Source of the DNA: Tetracentron sinense
Taxonomy: Eukaryota; Streptophyta; Magnoliopsida; Trochodendrales; Trochodendraceae
Assembly (NCBI GenBank): GCA_015143295.1
Contig: CM026574.1
Coordinates: 8,310,938 to 8,374,937, forward strand
DNA: 64,000 nt
Direction of reading: 5' to 3'
Position numbers and translations under genes: made by a program. Below the pieces are notes generated by a model. That model made no database searches and was not told where the DNA came from. It saw only the letters and a program-made list of their open reading frames with translations. Positions 11,041 to 22,487 of the stretch are shown here, piece after piece. The stretch's first letter is position 1; each line of letters opens with the position of its first letter.

Positions 11041-12555
11041 CATAGGAATGGCCTTGCCATCTCACAATGTTCCACATTATTGTGATATTCCCCTGACAAT
11101 CCAAAATAAACATGAGAAATAAAATTCCTTGAATTATGATAATTTTTTCTATAACGCATATGTTGTATCCAATTTTTTAACTGGTGCAGACACTTTGTTA
11201 TGGTCAATAGTGTCTCCATTAAGATGAACAAAACAGTCCTTTGATAGGTGATAAGTTACATAATCTGTATCTAGAAATTGGGGCTCCTAACACCCCTAAT
11301 GTTCAATTATAGAATCTTTATTGAAACTGACATCAATGTTATCCCCTGTCTGGATTGGAGGACTCCCAGCTTTCGGTTGCTTTTTATTATTATTATTTTC
11401 TATAGAAGACCTAATTAGTCTAGGTAAAAAAAGAGTTTAATAATTTTTCATTAGATTATATCACTCATATATTATGTAATATTATAAAATATTAATACAT
11501 TTTATGGTGTTCTATTTTAGTAATTAAACTACTTGGAATTCTCTACTTATAGTGTTACACCAATTAAACTACTAGTTAATATTTGTAACAGTCAGCCAAT
11601 GTTCAATGGGCCATTCTTCTTCAATTTATGGAGGCCTTTTTGTTTCTCAAAGATCTCTTGAATCCATTTCCCATCTTACAGTCTTCAAGTGAAGTTTTCA
11701 TCATCTAGGACTTGAAACTATTGCTGCGTTGAAGTTCTCTGTTCAATAATTTCCTTCCCAAAAAAAGACAAGTTCTTAAGGTTTCAGAGTGCTGATCGTG
11801 ACTAAGGCCTTTTCCTCAGTTTAGGGAGTTTCATGAAGTGGTGAGAACTTATTAATGTGTGGAATAAAGCTGTCCTTGTTCTTGGATTTCATGACCGTCA
11901 CTTGAAAAACTTGCCTTAATCTGAGCTGGGTAGTTTCTCTTTGTTATGAATCAGATATTTCATTGAGTTTTTGTCGGCACCTCTAAATTTCTGGGACATA
12001 GTGGGGTTATCCACTTCTATAATTCTCTTTTGCATCTTGTTTAACTGGGGCATACAAAAATAGTCTTAAGTTTCTTTCCTTTGGAGAAGTTTACTGCTAC
12101 TTCATTCCAAGAGAAGTCTGTACTTTCAACTGTGAAGGATTTGGGTTTTGAGTTGAGATAATTGGAATTTCTTTTTTCTTTACTTTATCTGTATCATTAG
12201 AGAAGTTTGTAGTTCTAACTGTGATAAAACACACATATTTATTTATGGGTTTTGTCTGGTTATATGACTATTTGTTTTGATCCGAGTCTTCCTTAATGGC
12301 CTAACTGGTCAACAGTCGACCATCAATCACTAACTATGGGTTAGTATGTGGGCAAACTGTCATTAACGATTGTTTATTTTTTAAACAATAAGATTGGCTA
12401 GTAAGTTACAAACTGGATATGATGTGTACGTTAACGTCCTTAGATTGGATTGGCTTAACATTATTCTAGGAAAATTTCTAGAAGGGCCCGGTGATTAGGC
12501 AGAGGGCCAGTTGATTAGTTTCTGAGTTGATTACAGTTTGGATTTATTTCAGATT
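11041..12555. other. Non-coding stretch upstream of the COBRA-like pseudogene
   Basis: About 1.5 kb with only short reading frames and no repeat I recognise. It may hold the promoter and 5' untranslated part of the COBRA-like gene. No convincing TATA box or upstream exon could be picked. Confidence 0.4.
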
Positions 12556-12740
12556 ATGAATTAAGGTAGTTATTTGTTTTATTTATTTTGTTTATCCTCA
12601 GATGGTTATGATCCCCTAGATCCCAAAGGTAACATCACAATAAGATGGGATGTCTTAACTTGGCTCGACGACTCATACGATGAAAGTCTTAAGATTTGTT
12701 ATTATTAGGGAATATATGGAGTATTGTAATAAGGCGTGAA

Positions 12741-12916
12741 TGAGATACACTAAATCATTCAAGTGTATCTCATCACAATATTGGATTGGCATCAATCAAG
12801 GATATAATAGATTTGATTAAATTAGGTTTCTATATTGAGGTCAATGTAATCTCTATATAAACCCCACTAGAGGTCATTGTAATTATCCAAGTTTATCAAT
12901 AAATCCTTTTCTATCA
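12741..12916 (+). repeat. 5' LTR of the small element
   Basis: 176 bp, with a TATATAA promoter-like motif near 12853 and a likely polyadenylation AATAAA near 12897. Followed at once by the Met-tRNA primer site. Confidence 0.85.
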
Positions 12917-13689
12917 TGGTATCATAGCGGGTTGATCGGACCTTGATTTAAGTTTAGTCTTATTGTTTTTCCTTTGCCAGCGGGTGGCGCTGCTTGCTGC
13001 CTGCCGGACCTAAAACCTTTTTTTTTCCGTTTATTAGTTAACTTCTGTTCTCTTACCACATCTCCTCCTTGCCAGTCACCCATTGTCAAGTGAAAAATGC
13101 ATTCCCCCACTCGTCTTGTATGTATTGAGAAACAAAAAAAAAGTGGTTCTCTTTTGAGAATATCAATCATGGTGACCTCAGTGCTTCTCAGATCTCTTCT
13201 CGATCTCTACGATTTCCCTTCCTCATCCCTATGAGCTTTTAGATGCTTGATTGGCAATGCCACGACATCATGGGCTACCTCTTCCTTGGGTCCCTAGTCG
13301 GCTTGTTTAGAAAGGCCATTCAGCTCAAAGGTTGTTGGGAATGATGTTCTTGTTATTTAGTTGGGTATCACTAACTCGTGTAGCAGTTGTGGAGGAAAGA
13401 ATGCTAAAGTTATTGAAAACTCTGCAGGAGCTCAGACCACACCTTCAGTGGTTGCCTTCAACTAGAAGGGAGAGCTACGTGTTGGTATCATCCCCCATAA
13501 AACGGATCTCTATCATTTGCTTCAGATTCGATGTCTTCTCCGACTACTTTGAATTAAAGTTCAATGATCTCGTCTCAAGCCGCAGACAAATTCTTTTTCA
13601 TTAATTGCTTCGTGATGCAAAAAAAGAGTTGTTTTGAAGATTGAGTTGGAACAACTCACGCTTGTGAGTCGAAGTCAAGTCCACACCCA

Positions 13690-14090
13690 GTTGTCCTACT
13701 GAGGCCCAATCATTTTAAGTCCATTTTGAGGCTTACTATCTAGGCCCCCTTTCTTGGCCCATAGAGGCCTCTTTACAGGCCCATAAAGGCTATCTGTTCA
13801 GGCCTGTAGAGGTTAATTTTCTTGGCCATTGAGCCTTGTTAAGCCTATTAGTGGCACTGTTTTTCAAGCCTATTTGAGGCATTTCCTTTAGGTCCATAAA
13901 GACTTTTCTTTTGGCCCATTAGAGGCCCATTTAATTCAACCCACATGCAACGAAGAACAAAGGTGTCAAGCGGAGATAAAAATGTATCAAGCGAAGATCA
14001 AAGGTGTCAAGCGGTGATATAAAGGTGTCAAGTGAAGATCACAGGCACCAAGCGAAGATCAAAAGCTGTCAAGCAAACTTCTATTAGCGG
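13690..14090 (+). repeat. Two degenerate tandem arrays inside the small LTR element
   Basis: From 13690 to 13925 a roughly 28-bp unit built around GGCCCATAGAGGC recurs about eight times, with drift. From about 13960 to 14085 a 25-30 bp unit built around AGGTGTCAAGCGAAGATC recurs five times. Both lie just upstream of the 3' LTR. Confidence 0.75.
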
Positions 14091-14130
14091 CAAATACATG
14101 GAGATTTTTCAATCTCCATATATTTGAGGG

Positions 14131-14314
14131 GGAGATACATTAAATCATTCAAGTGTATCTCAATATCTCATCACAATATTGGATTGGCATCAATCAAGGA
14201 TATAATGAATTTGATTAGATTAGGTTTCTATCTTGAGGTCAATGTAATCTCTATATAAACCCTACTAGAGGTCATTGTAATTATCCAAGATTATCAATAA
14301 ATCCTTTTCTATCA
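14131..14314 (+). repeat. 3' LTR of the small element
   Basis: 184 bp and nearly identical to 12741-12916. Preceded by the polypurine run. Confidence 0.85.
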
Positions 14315-14764
14315 GTTATTAATTTTTCTCAATATATAGGAAAAAATTAGATGACTTATATTAATTCATACAGTTATTTGTTGTCTGTTCTGAATCCACA
14401 CAATTATTTGTTCACAATTTTAACTCTCCTAAGTAGTGCCAATGATGGGATCGTACTCATGAGTCGCAGGGAAGGAGTAGGGGGTCCTATCTCTCACATT
14501 AAAATGATCCATTCTTGGTGGCATTCTATGCTAGATATGGTTTTGCTTAGTGTAGGAAGTCTTAAATTCAATTTTTATTGTATGAGGTTTTTGTGTCTAA
14601 GTATATAACAGTCCAAATTGTTCTTCAAAGTTTATTTCTATTTGTTGTTTGATGTAATTTTTTTCATGTTCTCCCTTTATTCTCATTCTGTCTCTCTTTT
14701 AACAGCATCAATTAAAGTGAACAGTGAAGACTAAGAAGTCTAAATGGTTAAAAGCCCCACCTTG

Positions 14765-15003
14765 GCTAAGTTCCACCATCACTCCGACCCCGCCTGACTC
14801 ACGATTGAGTGAAGGGCTGTTGCCCCCGAAGGCAAGGAAGCCCAGCCCTGAACCGACCCAGCCTGAAATCTTGCCCTATTAGGCCGAAGAGGATGTTGAG
14901 AGGACACCACCGGCGCCAACTGAGGCCAACTCTGAACTGAAATGCCCTGGAAGGTATTCCTGATGCCCAGAGGCCTGGAATGACTACCATGAGCCGGCAT
15001 CAG
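14765..15003 (-). other. Non-collinear 5' segment of the LINE, possibly inverted
   Basis: Between the 5' target duplication and the RT sequence lie 239 bases with no RT similarity on the plus strand. The minus strand has an open frame (14779-15027) rich in Ser, Pro, Gln and Ala, for example GIRNTFQGISVQSWPQLAPV, which looks like a LINE ORF1-to-ORF2 linker. A 5' inversion from twin priming would give this layout. A template switch to other RNA is the alternative. Confidence 0.5.
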
Positions 15004-15004
15004 C

Positions 15005-17031
15005 ATGCGAATAGCCCTTGCTACCATTGGTCAGGTTATCTCTCAAGAGCAGAGTGCATTTATGGGGGGTCGGCAAATTCTGGATGAGATTCTTATTGCT
15101 AACGAAGTGGTGGATGAGCGTATGAAGAAGGGCGACCCTGTCGTTATTTGTAAGATTGACATGGAGAAGGCTTATGACCATGTTAATTGGCAGTTCCTCG
15201 ATTATAGTCTCAATCGTATGGGTTTTGGGTTGAAATGGCGGGCTTGGATACGGAGTTACTACTCTTCCCCCTCCTTCTTGGTCCTTATCAATGATGTTCC
15301 TTTTGGTTTTTTTAGAAGTTCTAGGGGTTTGCGCCAAGGTGACCCCCTATCTCCTCTTCTTTTTATTATTGTCACTGAAGCTCTTAGTAGGATGATTCGC
15401 AGGGCCGCAGGAGTGGTTTGGGAGGGATTTTTGGTGGGACACCCTCCAGTTATGATTTCTCATCTTCAGTTCGCGGATGATATTCTTCTATTTTGTGGAG
15501 CTTCGCCGGGTCACCTCACTCATAACTGTTATCTCTTTCGGTGTTTTGAGGCAGTGTCAGGGCTGAAAATTAACTTTCAAAAGAGTAAGATTTTTGCGGT
15601 GGGGGAGGTCTCTAATTTGGAGGATTTGGCCGCTTGTCTTGGGTGTGAAACTAATACGCTTCCAACTAGGTACCTTGGGCTTCCCTTGGGGGCTCCGTTC
15701 AACTCTAAGTTGATTTGGAATCCGATTATTGAGAAGTTTCATAAGAGGTTGTCAGGCTGGAAATTGTCGTTCCTCTCTAAAGGTGGGAGGCTCACCTTGC
15801 TGAAGAGTATTCTCTGTAACCTTCCAACATATTTTCTCTCTTTGTTTAGAATTCCAGTCTCTGTAGCGGCAAAGTTAGAAAGGTTGCAGCGGGATTTTTT
15901 ATGGAATGAGAAGGTGGAGATTAAGAAGATCTATCTTGTCAAGTGGAAGTTGGTTTGTTGACCTAAAGAGAAGGGGGGGCTTAATGTGTGGCACATTCGG
16001 GATGTTAATTAGGATTTGTTGGGAAAATGGTTGTGGCGTTTTGGGATTGATCGCGACAGTTTGTGGAAAGAGGTGATTTTGGCTAGGCATGGGCGTAGAG
16101 CTGGTGGGAGCCTAGGCCGCCTAGGGGTCCTCATGGTGTTGGCCTTTGGAAGGTGATCGTGGCGGGTTAGGAGGATTATGTAAAGCATACGCGTCTAGTG
16201 ATTGGGGATGGGACGGATGTTAAGTTCTGGCTTGATCCTTGGTGCGGGCCTTCTCCCTTGAAGCTTGTGTATCCAACGTTCTTCTCTATTGCCTCTGATA
16301 GATTGGCGATAGTGGCAGATATGTTTGATTGGGCTACAGGGGAAGGAAGTTGGAGTCCTTCCTTCTTACGGCCGTTGAATGATTGGGAGGTGCAAGATTT
16401 GGCTCAATTATTGGGAAGGTTAGATTTAGTGCGTTTACTGGCTTCGGCGAGGGATTGTCGGGTTTGGGACAAGAACTCTAATGGCCTTTTCTCCGTTAAA
16501 TCCTTCTTGCAGGCGGTGAAGCCTATCCCTCAATCAGACTTCCCTGTTAGGGCAGTGTGGTATCATGGAGTGCCGTCCAAGGTTTCTTTCTTTATGTGGT
16601 CGGTTGTTTTAGATAAGATTTTGACGTTGGATGACTTGAGAAAGAGAGGATGGAGTCTCCCCAATCGTTGTTTTTTGTGTTTGAGGGAGGAGGAATCGGT
16701 TGATCATCTGTTGTTGGATTGCACTTACGCGAGTCAACTTTGGGGGCACTTTATTTTCCAATTTGGAGTTGTCTGGGTCTTCCCCTCTTCTTTCCAGGAG
16801 TTGCTCTGCGTTTGGTTGTCGGTTCATCTAGAGAGCCCTTGTGATCTCATTTGGGCGTTCCTCCCGGGAGTGATTTCGTGGTCTTTGTGGCAGGAGAGAA
16901 ATAGGAGGGTTTTTGATAATTCTTCTCTGTCTATTGAGAGTCTTTGTTCCTGGTCGAGGTCTTTGTTGCGGGATTGGCTCTCTTATAGAGCTGATGTGGG
17001 GGAGATAGGGTTCGATGAGTTGATTTCGTAG
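15005..17031 (+). pseudogene. LINE ORF2 remnant: reverse transcriptase and zf-RVT
   Basis: An uninterrupted 318-codon piece (15005-15961) holds SAFMGGRQILDEILIANE, KIDMEKAYDHVNWQFLDY, RGLRQGDPLSPLLF and the catalytic FADDIL near 15472. A second piece in another frame (16198-17031) holds WLDPWCG, NRCFLCLREEESVDHLLLDC and WQERNRRVFDNSS. Between them are a stop and a frame change. The endonuclease and the first RT blocks are missing through 5' truncation, so it was dead on arrival. Confidence 0.93.
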
Positions 17032-18925
17032 TTAGTGTCGGGGTTTTTTGTGTGGAGTTTGGGGGTTTTTTCGATGGGTTGTCTTGGGTTGTTTGCTGTT
17101 TTTGTGTTTTGTGTGCTGGTATGGATTCACCTGTTGTGAATTGTTGTTTTCTCTTCTTTTCTTTAATAAAATGATTTTACGGATCAAAAAAAAAAGAAAA
17201 AAAGCCCCACCTTGCAATTGAACTATAGTTTGCATGTGCTTGTCCCAACTAAGGGACTGAAATATCTATTGCCATTGTGGCTCTCAGGAAGATCTAGTTG
17301 CTCTTACGGAGCATGGCTCATGAGTAATCTCACCAGACCTTGTGGTTCTTTTTGCCCGTGGAGTCATTCATGCAACAAACCACATAGATCTTGAATTGTT
17401 TTGTTCTAATTCTAAAGCTTCTAATTAATTTTCTTTTAAATATGCAGGTAATGGTTTCGACATCCAACTTGCATCAATACAGCCATGTGGATAGACCTGG
17501 ATGGAAGCTGGCTGGGAATGGAGTGGAAATGAGGTCATTTGGAAAATCACTGGCGCAAAGGCAACATAACAATGAAATTCTTCTTGGTTCAGGGGGTCAG
17601 AATTACCACATTCTTGTTAGAAGATGCCGGTCATTACTGACCTCCTTCCTGGGGTGCCTTACCACATGCTAGTTCCTGAATGCTGTAAGGGAGGCGTATT
17701 GTTTCCATGATGCAAACCCTATTTGGAACAAAGCTTCCTTCAAAATTGGAGATCATGGAGGCTTCTCTCCATAACAATATGAAGCTTATAATTCCAAAGA
17801 ACTTCAGCATCGGTCTTCCAGGATACACATGTGGATCTCCATTTAAGGTCGTTCCAGCCAAATATAGGGCAGATGGTGGTTGTCGATGGATGCAAGCCTT
17901 GTGTAAGCATTTTATAGTAACAATCGCTTTCATTTACAGCAAAACAAACATATAAACCATTCTTTTGAGTTCATTTCTTCTGTTTTGTAGTGACATGGAA
18001 TATAAAGTGCATCTACTCCCATCTTAGGGCAGTTAGACACCCCACATGATGCATGTCCCTCTCTGCATTCTACAGCGAGACAATAGTTGAGTGCTCTCGG
18101 TGCAGCTGTGGCTGCCATGGAGTAGGAACCAAGTGTATGAAGTAAGCCACTTTTCCTCTTAAGCCATCTCAAACTCTTTTGTTAGGAACTCTTTCTTTTC
18201 CCCTGTAGCATGTACACAGCACATGTGCTCAATTCGGGTGCATTGGCACGTGAAACGCAGTTACAGGGGTTATTGGAGAGTTATGGTGACTGTCACCTAC
18301 TAAAATTTTATAAAGAACTATATACCAGCTGGAACATAGTTGTGCAGCATCCAGACCTGCAAAGTGTAGTGCAGGTCTTCAACCTCCAATATAAGAGTCT
18401 CTATCTGTATGTACCAGAAGTAAGTTGAAAAGTTTATATTTAATAATGTTATATTAACATTTTAAAGAAAAATTGTTTTATTTGGTAATAGGATTTTTTC
18501 AGTTAAATATAATACTGGGATACTCACAATTTGAACTTCTCTGTTTTGTTAATTTTTGATTCTTTGCAGATGATACTGTAGTGTTCTGGGGTTTTATAAT
18601 AGCATACTACTTCAGTCTGAGAGGAGGACAATGGGAATGTGCAGGCTGAGGTTTTACTAAAGGATCGAGGAATGTTCACATTCAAGGAAGGGTGGACCTT
18701 CCCAATGAGAATATATTTCAACGGCGATGAGTTGTAATGCGGCCTACAGAAATATATCTTGGGATCCCTCAGCACATCCAGTCATCTAGATTCTCTCTTT
18801 ACTACGTCTTTTTGCCTTTCATTGCTTTTACTATCTGTTTGTTGTATAGTAGGTCATATGTATTGAACCCAAACATCATCAGGCCCCACTACTTTATAAT
18901 ACATACAGATATACTAAATGTAAAG

Positions 18926-19490
18926 TGATTATACACTTTGTTCTTTTCTATTCATTTAAAAAAGTGATTATACGCCTACTTCCTATCATTGTGGCCATTG
19001 CATCAACATCCCTCAGCAGGATTAATTCTTGGTTGTATATTCATCCAACTAGTATTTACTGTTGGATTTAGATCTTCTCTTCTCAGGACAACCAGCCTAA
19101 GGTGGTCCAGACAATAAGAGGTTGGGGTATAGCCGAACAACAAAAGCCTAAAATTCAATGGTAGTTGCCTAGGATATAAAGCCTTATATGTAGACACCAG
19201 GACTATTTGATTACTGACCAATGCACAGAACAGCAATGGTGCTTGATTCTCTTCTCAAATGGAAGGTTACACCAGTTCAATGGAAAATCATACACTGTAA
19301 AGTTCTAATATTGATTTCATAATCACAATAGCTTCATGTTTACTTTTTGGTGGAATAGTTAGTGCAATAGCTTCTAAGAGAAAGATGAGGCAGAGTGATT
19401 TTACAACCATGACATGTGCTAACTAATGCAAAACAGTTAGTCTCTTAGAAGAATGTTTCTGAAAAAGAAGAAGAAAATATTAACCTTAAT
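18926..19490. other. Non-coding, likely old 3' flank of the COBRA-like gene
   Basis: AT-rich sequence with only short frames. Nothing recognisable. Confidence 0.4.
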
Positions 19491-19494
19491 TTTC

Positions 19495-19570
19495 TTAAGC
19501 TTGACCATGGTTAAAGGAGTGTTAAAAGGGACACGTAGACATGGCATTTGACTACATTGTTAAATGCGTA
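19495..19570 (+). repeat. Single arm of the core MITE
   Basis: Contains CCATGGTTAAAGGAGTG, GTTAAAAGGGACACGTAG and a decayed CATTTGACTAC...AAATG palindrome, matching the arms at 45822-46045. The partner arm is not visible. Confidence 0.6.
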
Positions 19571-19576
19571 GTGGGA

Positions 19577-19690
19577 TAATTACTGCCCTTATATAAATGA
19601 AGTTAATTGATAGAATCTTAACCATTTAGGAAACTCTAATTACTGCCCTTATATAAATGAAGTTAATTGATAGAACCATTTAGGAAACTC
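19577..19690 (+). repeat. Two-copy tandem duplication, about 57 bp
   Basis: The unit starts TAATTACTGCCCTTATATAA and ends CCATTTAGGAAACTC. It is present twice, head to tail, and differs by a 5-base gap. Confidence 0.9.
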
Positions 19691-20067
19691 TTATACATGA
19701 AAATCACAGCCCTACTGATTAGTGGAAGAATTCTATCCATTTAGGAATATCAAATAATCACTGGAGTAGTCTCTCAATCATCTATCACTACAGTTGTGAT
19801 TTTTGAGTTTCTTAAAAGGTAAGAATTCTCACACCAATCACTATATAACTTCTTAAATTGCTAAAATTTTCTAAATAGAAGCTATCACCTACAAATCCTA
19901 CCTTCAAAATCCTACCACCAGTCGAACTGGACCAGACAGGTCGGTTGAACCAGGGAATCGGTATTCGGTCCCCTCAGGCCTCACCTGTCTCCTGTCCAGT
20001 GTTGGTTAGTATGTAAACTATCCTCTTTTTAGAAGTGTTAAAATACTTTGCTTTTTTTTTTTTGGAG

Positions 20068-20346
20068 TTCGGTCTATGAGTACTCCAAAATATACTCCCT
20101 ACTCTTAAACCACCAAGGGCTAGGATTTGTCTTGGCTTATTTTTTCTTTTCTAATGCCACGTCAGCTCTAATCCTAATGGTTTAATAACTAACCACCAAG
20201 GCCTAGGATTTGTCTTGGCTTATTTTTTTTCTTTTCTAATGTCACACTAGCTCTAATCCTAACAGTTTAATAATTGATTTAAACCGTCAGGATTTGGGAG
20301 TATATTTGAAACTTGAGAGTACACTTTGGGATTACTCATAAACTAA
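20068..20346. mobile_element. MITE with an internal tandem duplication
   Basis: The left end TCTATGAGTACTCCAAA and the right end TTTGGGATTACTCATAAA are imperfect inverted repeats that continue inward (AATATACTCCC against GAGTATATTT). Inside, a segment of about 85 bp beginning CCACCAAGG(G/C)CTAGGATTTG occurs twice in tandem (about 20110-20190 and 20193-20275). No coding sequence. Superfamily not decided. Confidence 0.65.
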
Positions 20347-20513
20347 ATTTTTTTTTATGGTACTGCACGCACCCCAAAACTTACTGATTTACAACAAAAA
20401 AACCTAACGAACCATAGAAGACAAAAATGCTATAATCTCCTTCCTTGGTCCTCTAACTCCTTTTTTTTCCTCTCGAGAGAGCTAAAGGAGACTGATTGCA
20501 AGAAAATTTTGGT

Positions 20514-21800
20514 CACTACAAGAAATCTACTGATTAGTAATGCGATTTATGTCCCTAATAGCATTAGAGACGGAATATTTGACCATCACTATTCCATTAC
20601 ATATGTTAGCGTCATTAATGCCCTTATTATCCGTCACTAATTAGAGATGGAAGATTTGGTCACTTTTAATATTAGTGACGGTTTGATTCCCGTCTCTGAT
20701 ACCTTGATTTGGTCACCTTTTATGTCGGTAATTAATGACGGAAGTGTCTTGTTGTGACACAAAACAATTCGTCTCTAATTCTCTATTTGTGATGGAAATC
20801 AGTCTGTCTCTAATATCTCGATTGTGACGGAAAGATATCTGTATCTAATATCGGAATAGATACGGAAACCAAACCATCATTATTATTAAATTTTGACAAA
20901 ACCTATTCTGTTTCTAATATGTCAAATGTGACTGGCATATTTTCGAAGCTAGAGCTCAATTATCCTTAGTGACGGAATTTATTCCGTTTTTAATGGCCTA
21001 TTTTTTTTTCCCAAATCTGCTAGGATCCTATAACTTGTTCAACTTGTAACCTATTCCGCTTTATAACCTGTAACCTGTATCCATTTCATTCACACACAAC
21101 CTATATCGTTTCATCAAACATTCAACCTGTATCCATTTCATTCACACACAACCTATATCATTTCATCAAACATTCAACCTGTATCATGTTTAGTTGCACA
21201 TTCAACATGTAGCTTATTTATTCACACATGCATTCAACCTGTAATCTATTCCAACTATTCATAGCTAAACTACCCAATACACAGGGAAGAACTAGTCCAT
21301 TCTATTCCATAAACTACTGAGAGTAGTAAAAATTAAATCCACAACATATATAAGTTTTAACAATGTTATAAAAAACTAACAGTGTCTAATAACATAATGA
21401 GTTAAGCATCAGCAATCTCATGCAATGGAATAATCTAGGGGGTTAGGGGAATCGGGATCCTAGGATTACCACTGAGATGGTGGCATGGGTAAGGATGGGA
21501 ATGACTTATCCAGACACTACGTCTGGAAGAAATTTGTAAGGCCATGAAGTACTTGTTCGTATTAGTCATTTGAGCCTCCATAGTCGTTTGGCGAGCAAAA
21601 AAACCTGGTTCGCAAACTCAACCTCCTCTCTCCTCCTCCAGTGATCCACATCAGGAGCGCGGAAATGCATTGAGGAAACACCCAGTCCATATGTGCGGAC
21701 GCGTCCGTGTCTGTTTGGACCCATCACCTGGGTCAATATATATCTCGTTTCGGGCGGTGCTACTAGCACCACCCTCAGGACGCTGGCTTCTAAGTTAGTC
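20514..21800 (-). mobile_element. CACTA (En/Spm) relic with one terminus and a Ptta-like fragment
   Basis: 20514 begins CACTACAAGAAATC, the conserved CACTA end. The next 450 bases hold many copies of a GTGACGGAA or TCCGTCAC-type motif, the subterminal repeats bound by CACTA transposases. On the minus strand, 21566-21772 encodes VMGPNRHGRVRTYGLGVSS, the signature of the plant Ptta-type CACTA-associated protein. A 57-bp unit (AACCTGTATCCATTTCATTC...) repeats at 21066-21190. The opposite CACTA end was not found, so the right limit is a guess. Confidence 0.7.
21566..21800 (-). pseudogene. Ptta-type CACTA-associated ORF fragment
   Basis: A 68-codon minus-strand frame with GPNRHGRVRTYGLGVSS, followed by a frame rich in charged residues (DHWRRREEVEFANQVFLLAK). 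The same motif occurs in decayed form at 55765-55830 (PDGHEHVHTYGLGVT). Only this C-terminal motif remains. Confidence 0.7.
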
Positions 21801-21966
21801 CATCTACGTCTGTTATAATAAATAATTCAATCTAGAATTGATTATGACCAAACGAGAAACAGATTGTGTAAAATTGATTCTGGACAAAACTAGAATCTGT
21901 AACTAAACAGAATAGGAGCAAACCTAATCTGGAATGATTGGAAACATGATTAGACTAAACTAGAGT

Positions 21967-22487
21967 CACTACAAGAAAAGATGGCTTTACTGACAGAAAT
22001 TTACCGACGGCTATAAAATTGTCACTACATAACCGTTATACCGACGGTTTGATAGCCGTCGGGGGTTTCCCATCACTATTAATGATAAGAAGTAAATAAT
22101 TGCATTTATAATTATGTTTATTCTATCATTGACGGAAATATAAACTACTGACAGTAAATAAACCATCGGTATTATATTATTAATTACCGATGGAAATAGG
22201 ACCGTCGGTGAAGTTATTTAGTGTCGAAATAATTACCTTCGGTAACAATATGCTAAATTAAATCCCCAAAATGTTTTGCGATTTCTTCCCGCCTTGACAT
22301 CCTCTCCCGCCCTAAAACCTTTCCTCTCTCTCTCTCTTTCCGTTTGCTCCGTGGACATGTTCGTTGCCATGGTTGTCGCCGACGACTTACCGACGGTTAA
22401 AAATTCGTCGGTGATGTTTATACTGACGGAAAAAATTGTATTACCGATGGTTCTGACCCATCGGTAAAAACCTTTTTTTTTGTAGTG
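21967..22487. mobile_element. Non-autonomous CACTA element with TSD
   Basis: The left end CACTACAAGAAAAGATGG and right end TTTTTTTTTGTAGTG are inverted. The 3-bp target duplication AGT is exact at 21964-21966 and 22488-22490. Many copies of TACCGACGG or CCGTCGGT lie within the end regions, the subterminal repeats of a different CACTA family from 20514. A CT run sits at 22325-22340. No transposase. Confidence 0.92.

Larger units (their letters stand above)
12741..14314 (+). mobile_element. Small non-coding LTR retrotransposon (TRIM/LARD-like) in COBRA intron 1
   Basis: Two direct repeats of about 180 bp (12741-12916 and 14131-14314) begin TGAGATAC or GGAGATAC and end CTATCA. Directly after the first lies TGGTATCATAGCGGG, a primer site complementary to initiator Met-tRNA, as in Copia elements. 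Directly before the second lies a purine run (TTGAGGGGGA). The 1.2-kb interior has no pol domain. I could not find a convincing 5-bp target duplication. LTRs differ at about 4-5% by hand alignment, so it is moderately young. It is a fossil with no coding capacity visible. Confidence 0.85.
14765..17199 (+). mobile_element. 5'-truncated L1 LINE in COBRA intron 1
   Basis: The direct repeat AAAAGCCCCACCTTG occurs at 14750-14764 and 17200-17214, a 15-bp target duplication, and the copy ends in an A-rich tail (17186-17204). From about 15003 it is ORF2 from the middle of the reverse transcriptase to the end. The first 240 bases do not continue ORF2 upstream on the plus strand (see separate entry). 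It is a different L1 lineage from 3574-10518, sharing the same motifs with many changed residues, and is better preserved, so probably younger. Confidence 0.93.
12556..18925 (+). pseudogene. COBRA-like gene, decayed, five exons with transposons in intron 1
   Basis: COBRA-like proteins are GPI-anchored wall proteins that guide cellulose deposition. Exon 1 (12556 to about 12690) reads as a hydrophobic signal (YLFYLFCLSS) and then DGYDPLDPKGNITIRWDVL. Exon 2 (17448-17902) has NLHQYSHVDRPGWKLA, DLLPGVPYHMLVPE and MKLIIPKNFSIGLPGYTCGS. Exon 3 (17991-18141) has TWNIKC and ETIVECSRCSCGC. Exon 4 (18209-18419) has CTQHMCSIRVHWHVK and WNIVVQHPDLQSVVQV. Exon 5 (from 18570) has FTFKEGWTFP, EIYLGIPQHIQSS and a hydrophobic tail (YYVFLPFIAFTICLLY), as for a GPI signal. 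Splice borders join in frame (QAL|LTWNIKC). An early stop right after the ATG, frame changes in exons 2, 4 and 5, and other stops make it a pseudogene. Intron 1 is 4.8 kb because of the insertions. Confidence 0.88.
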
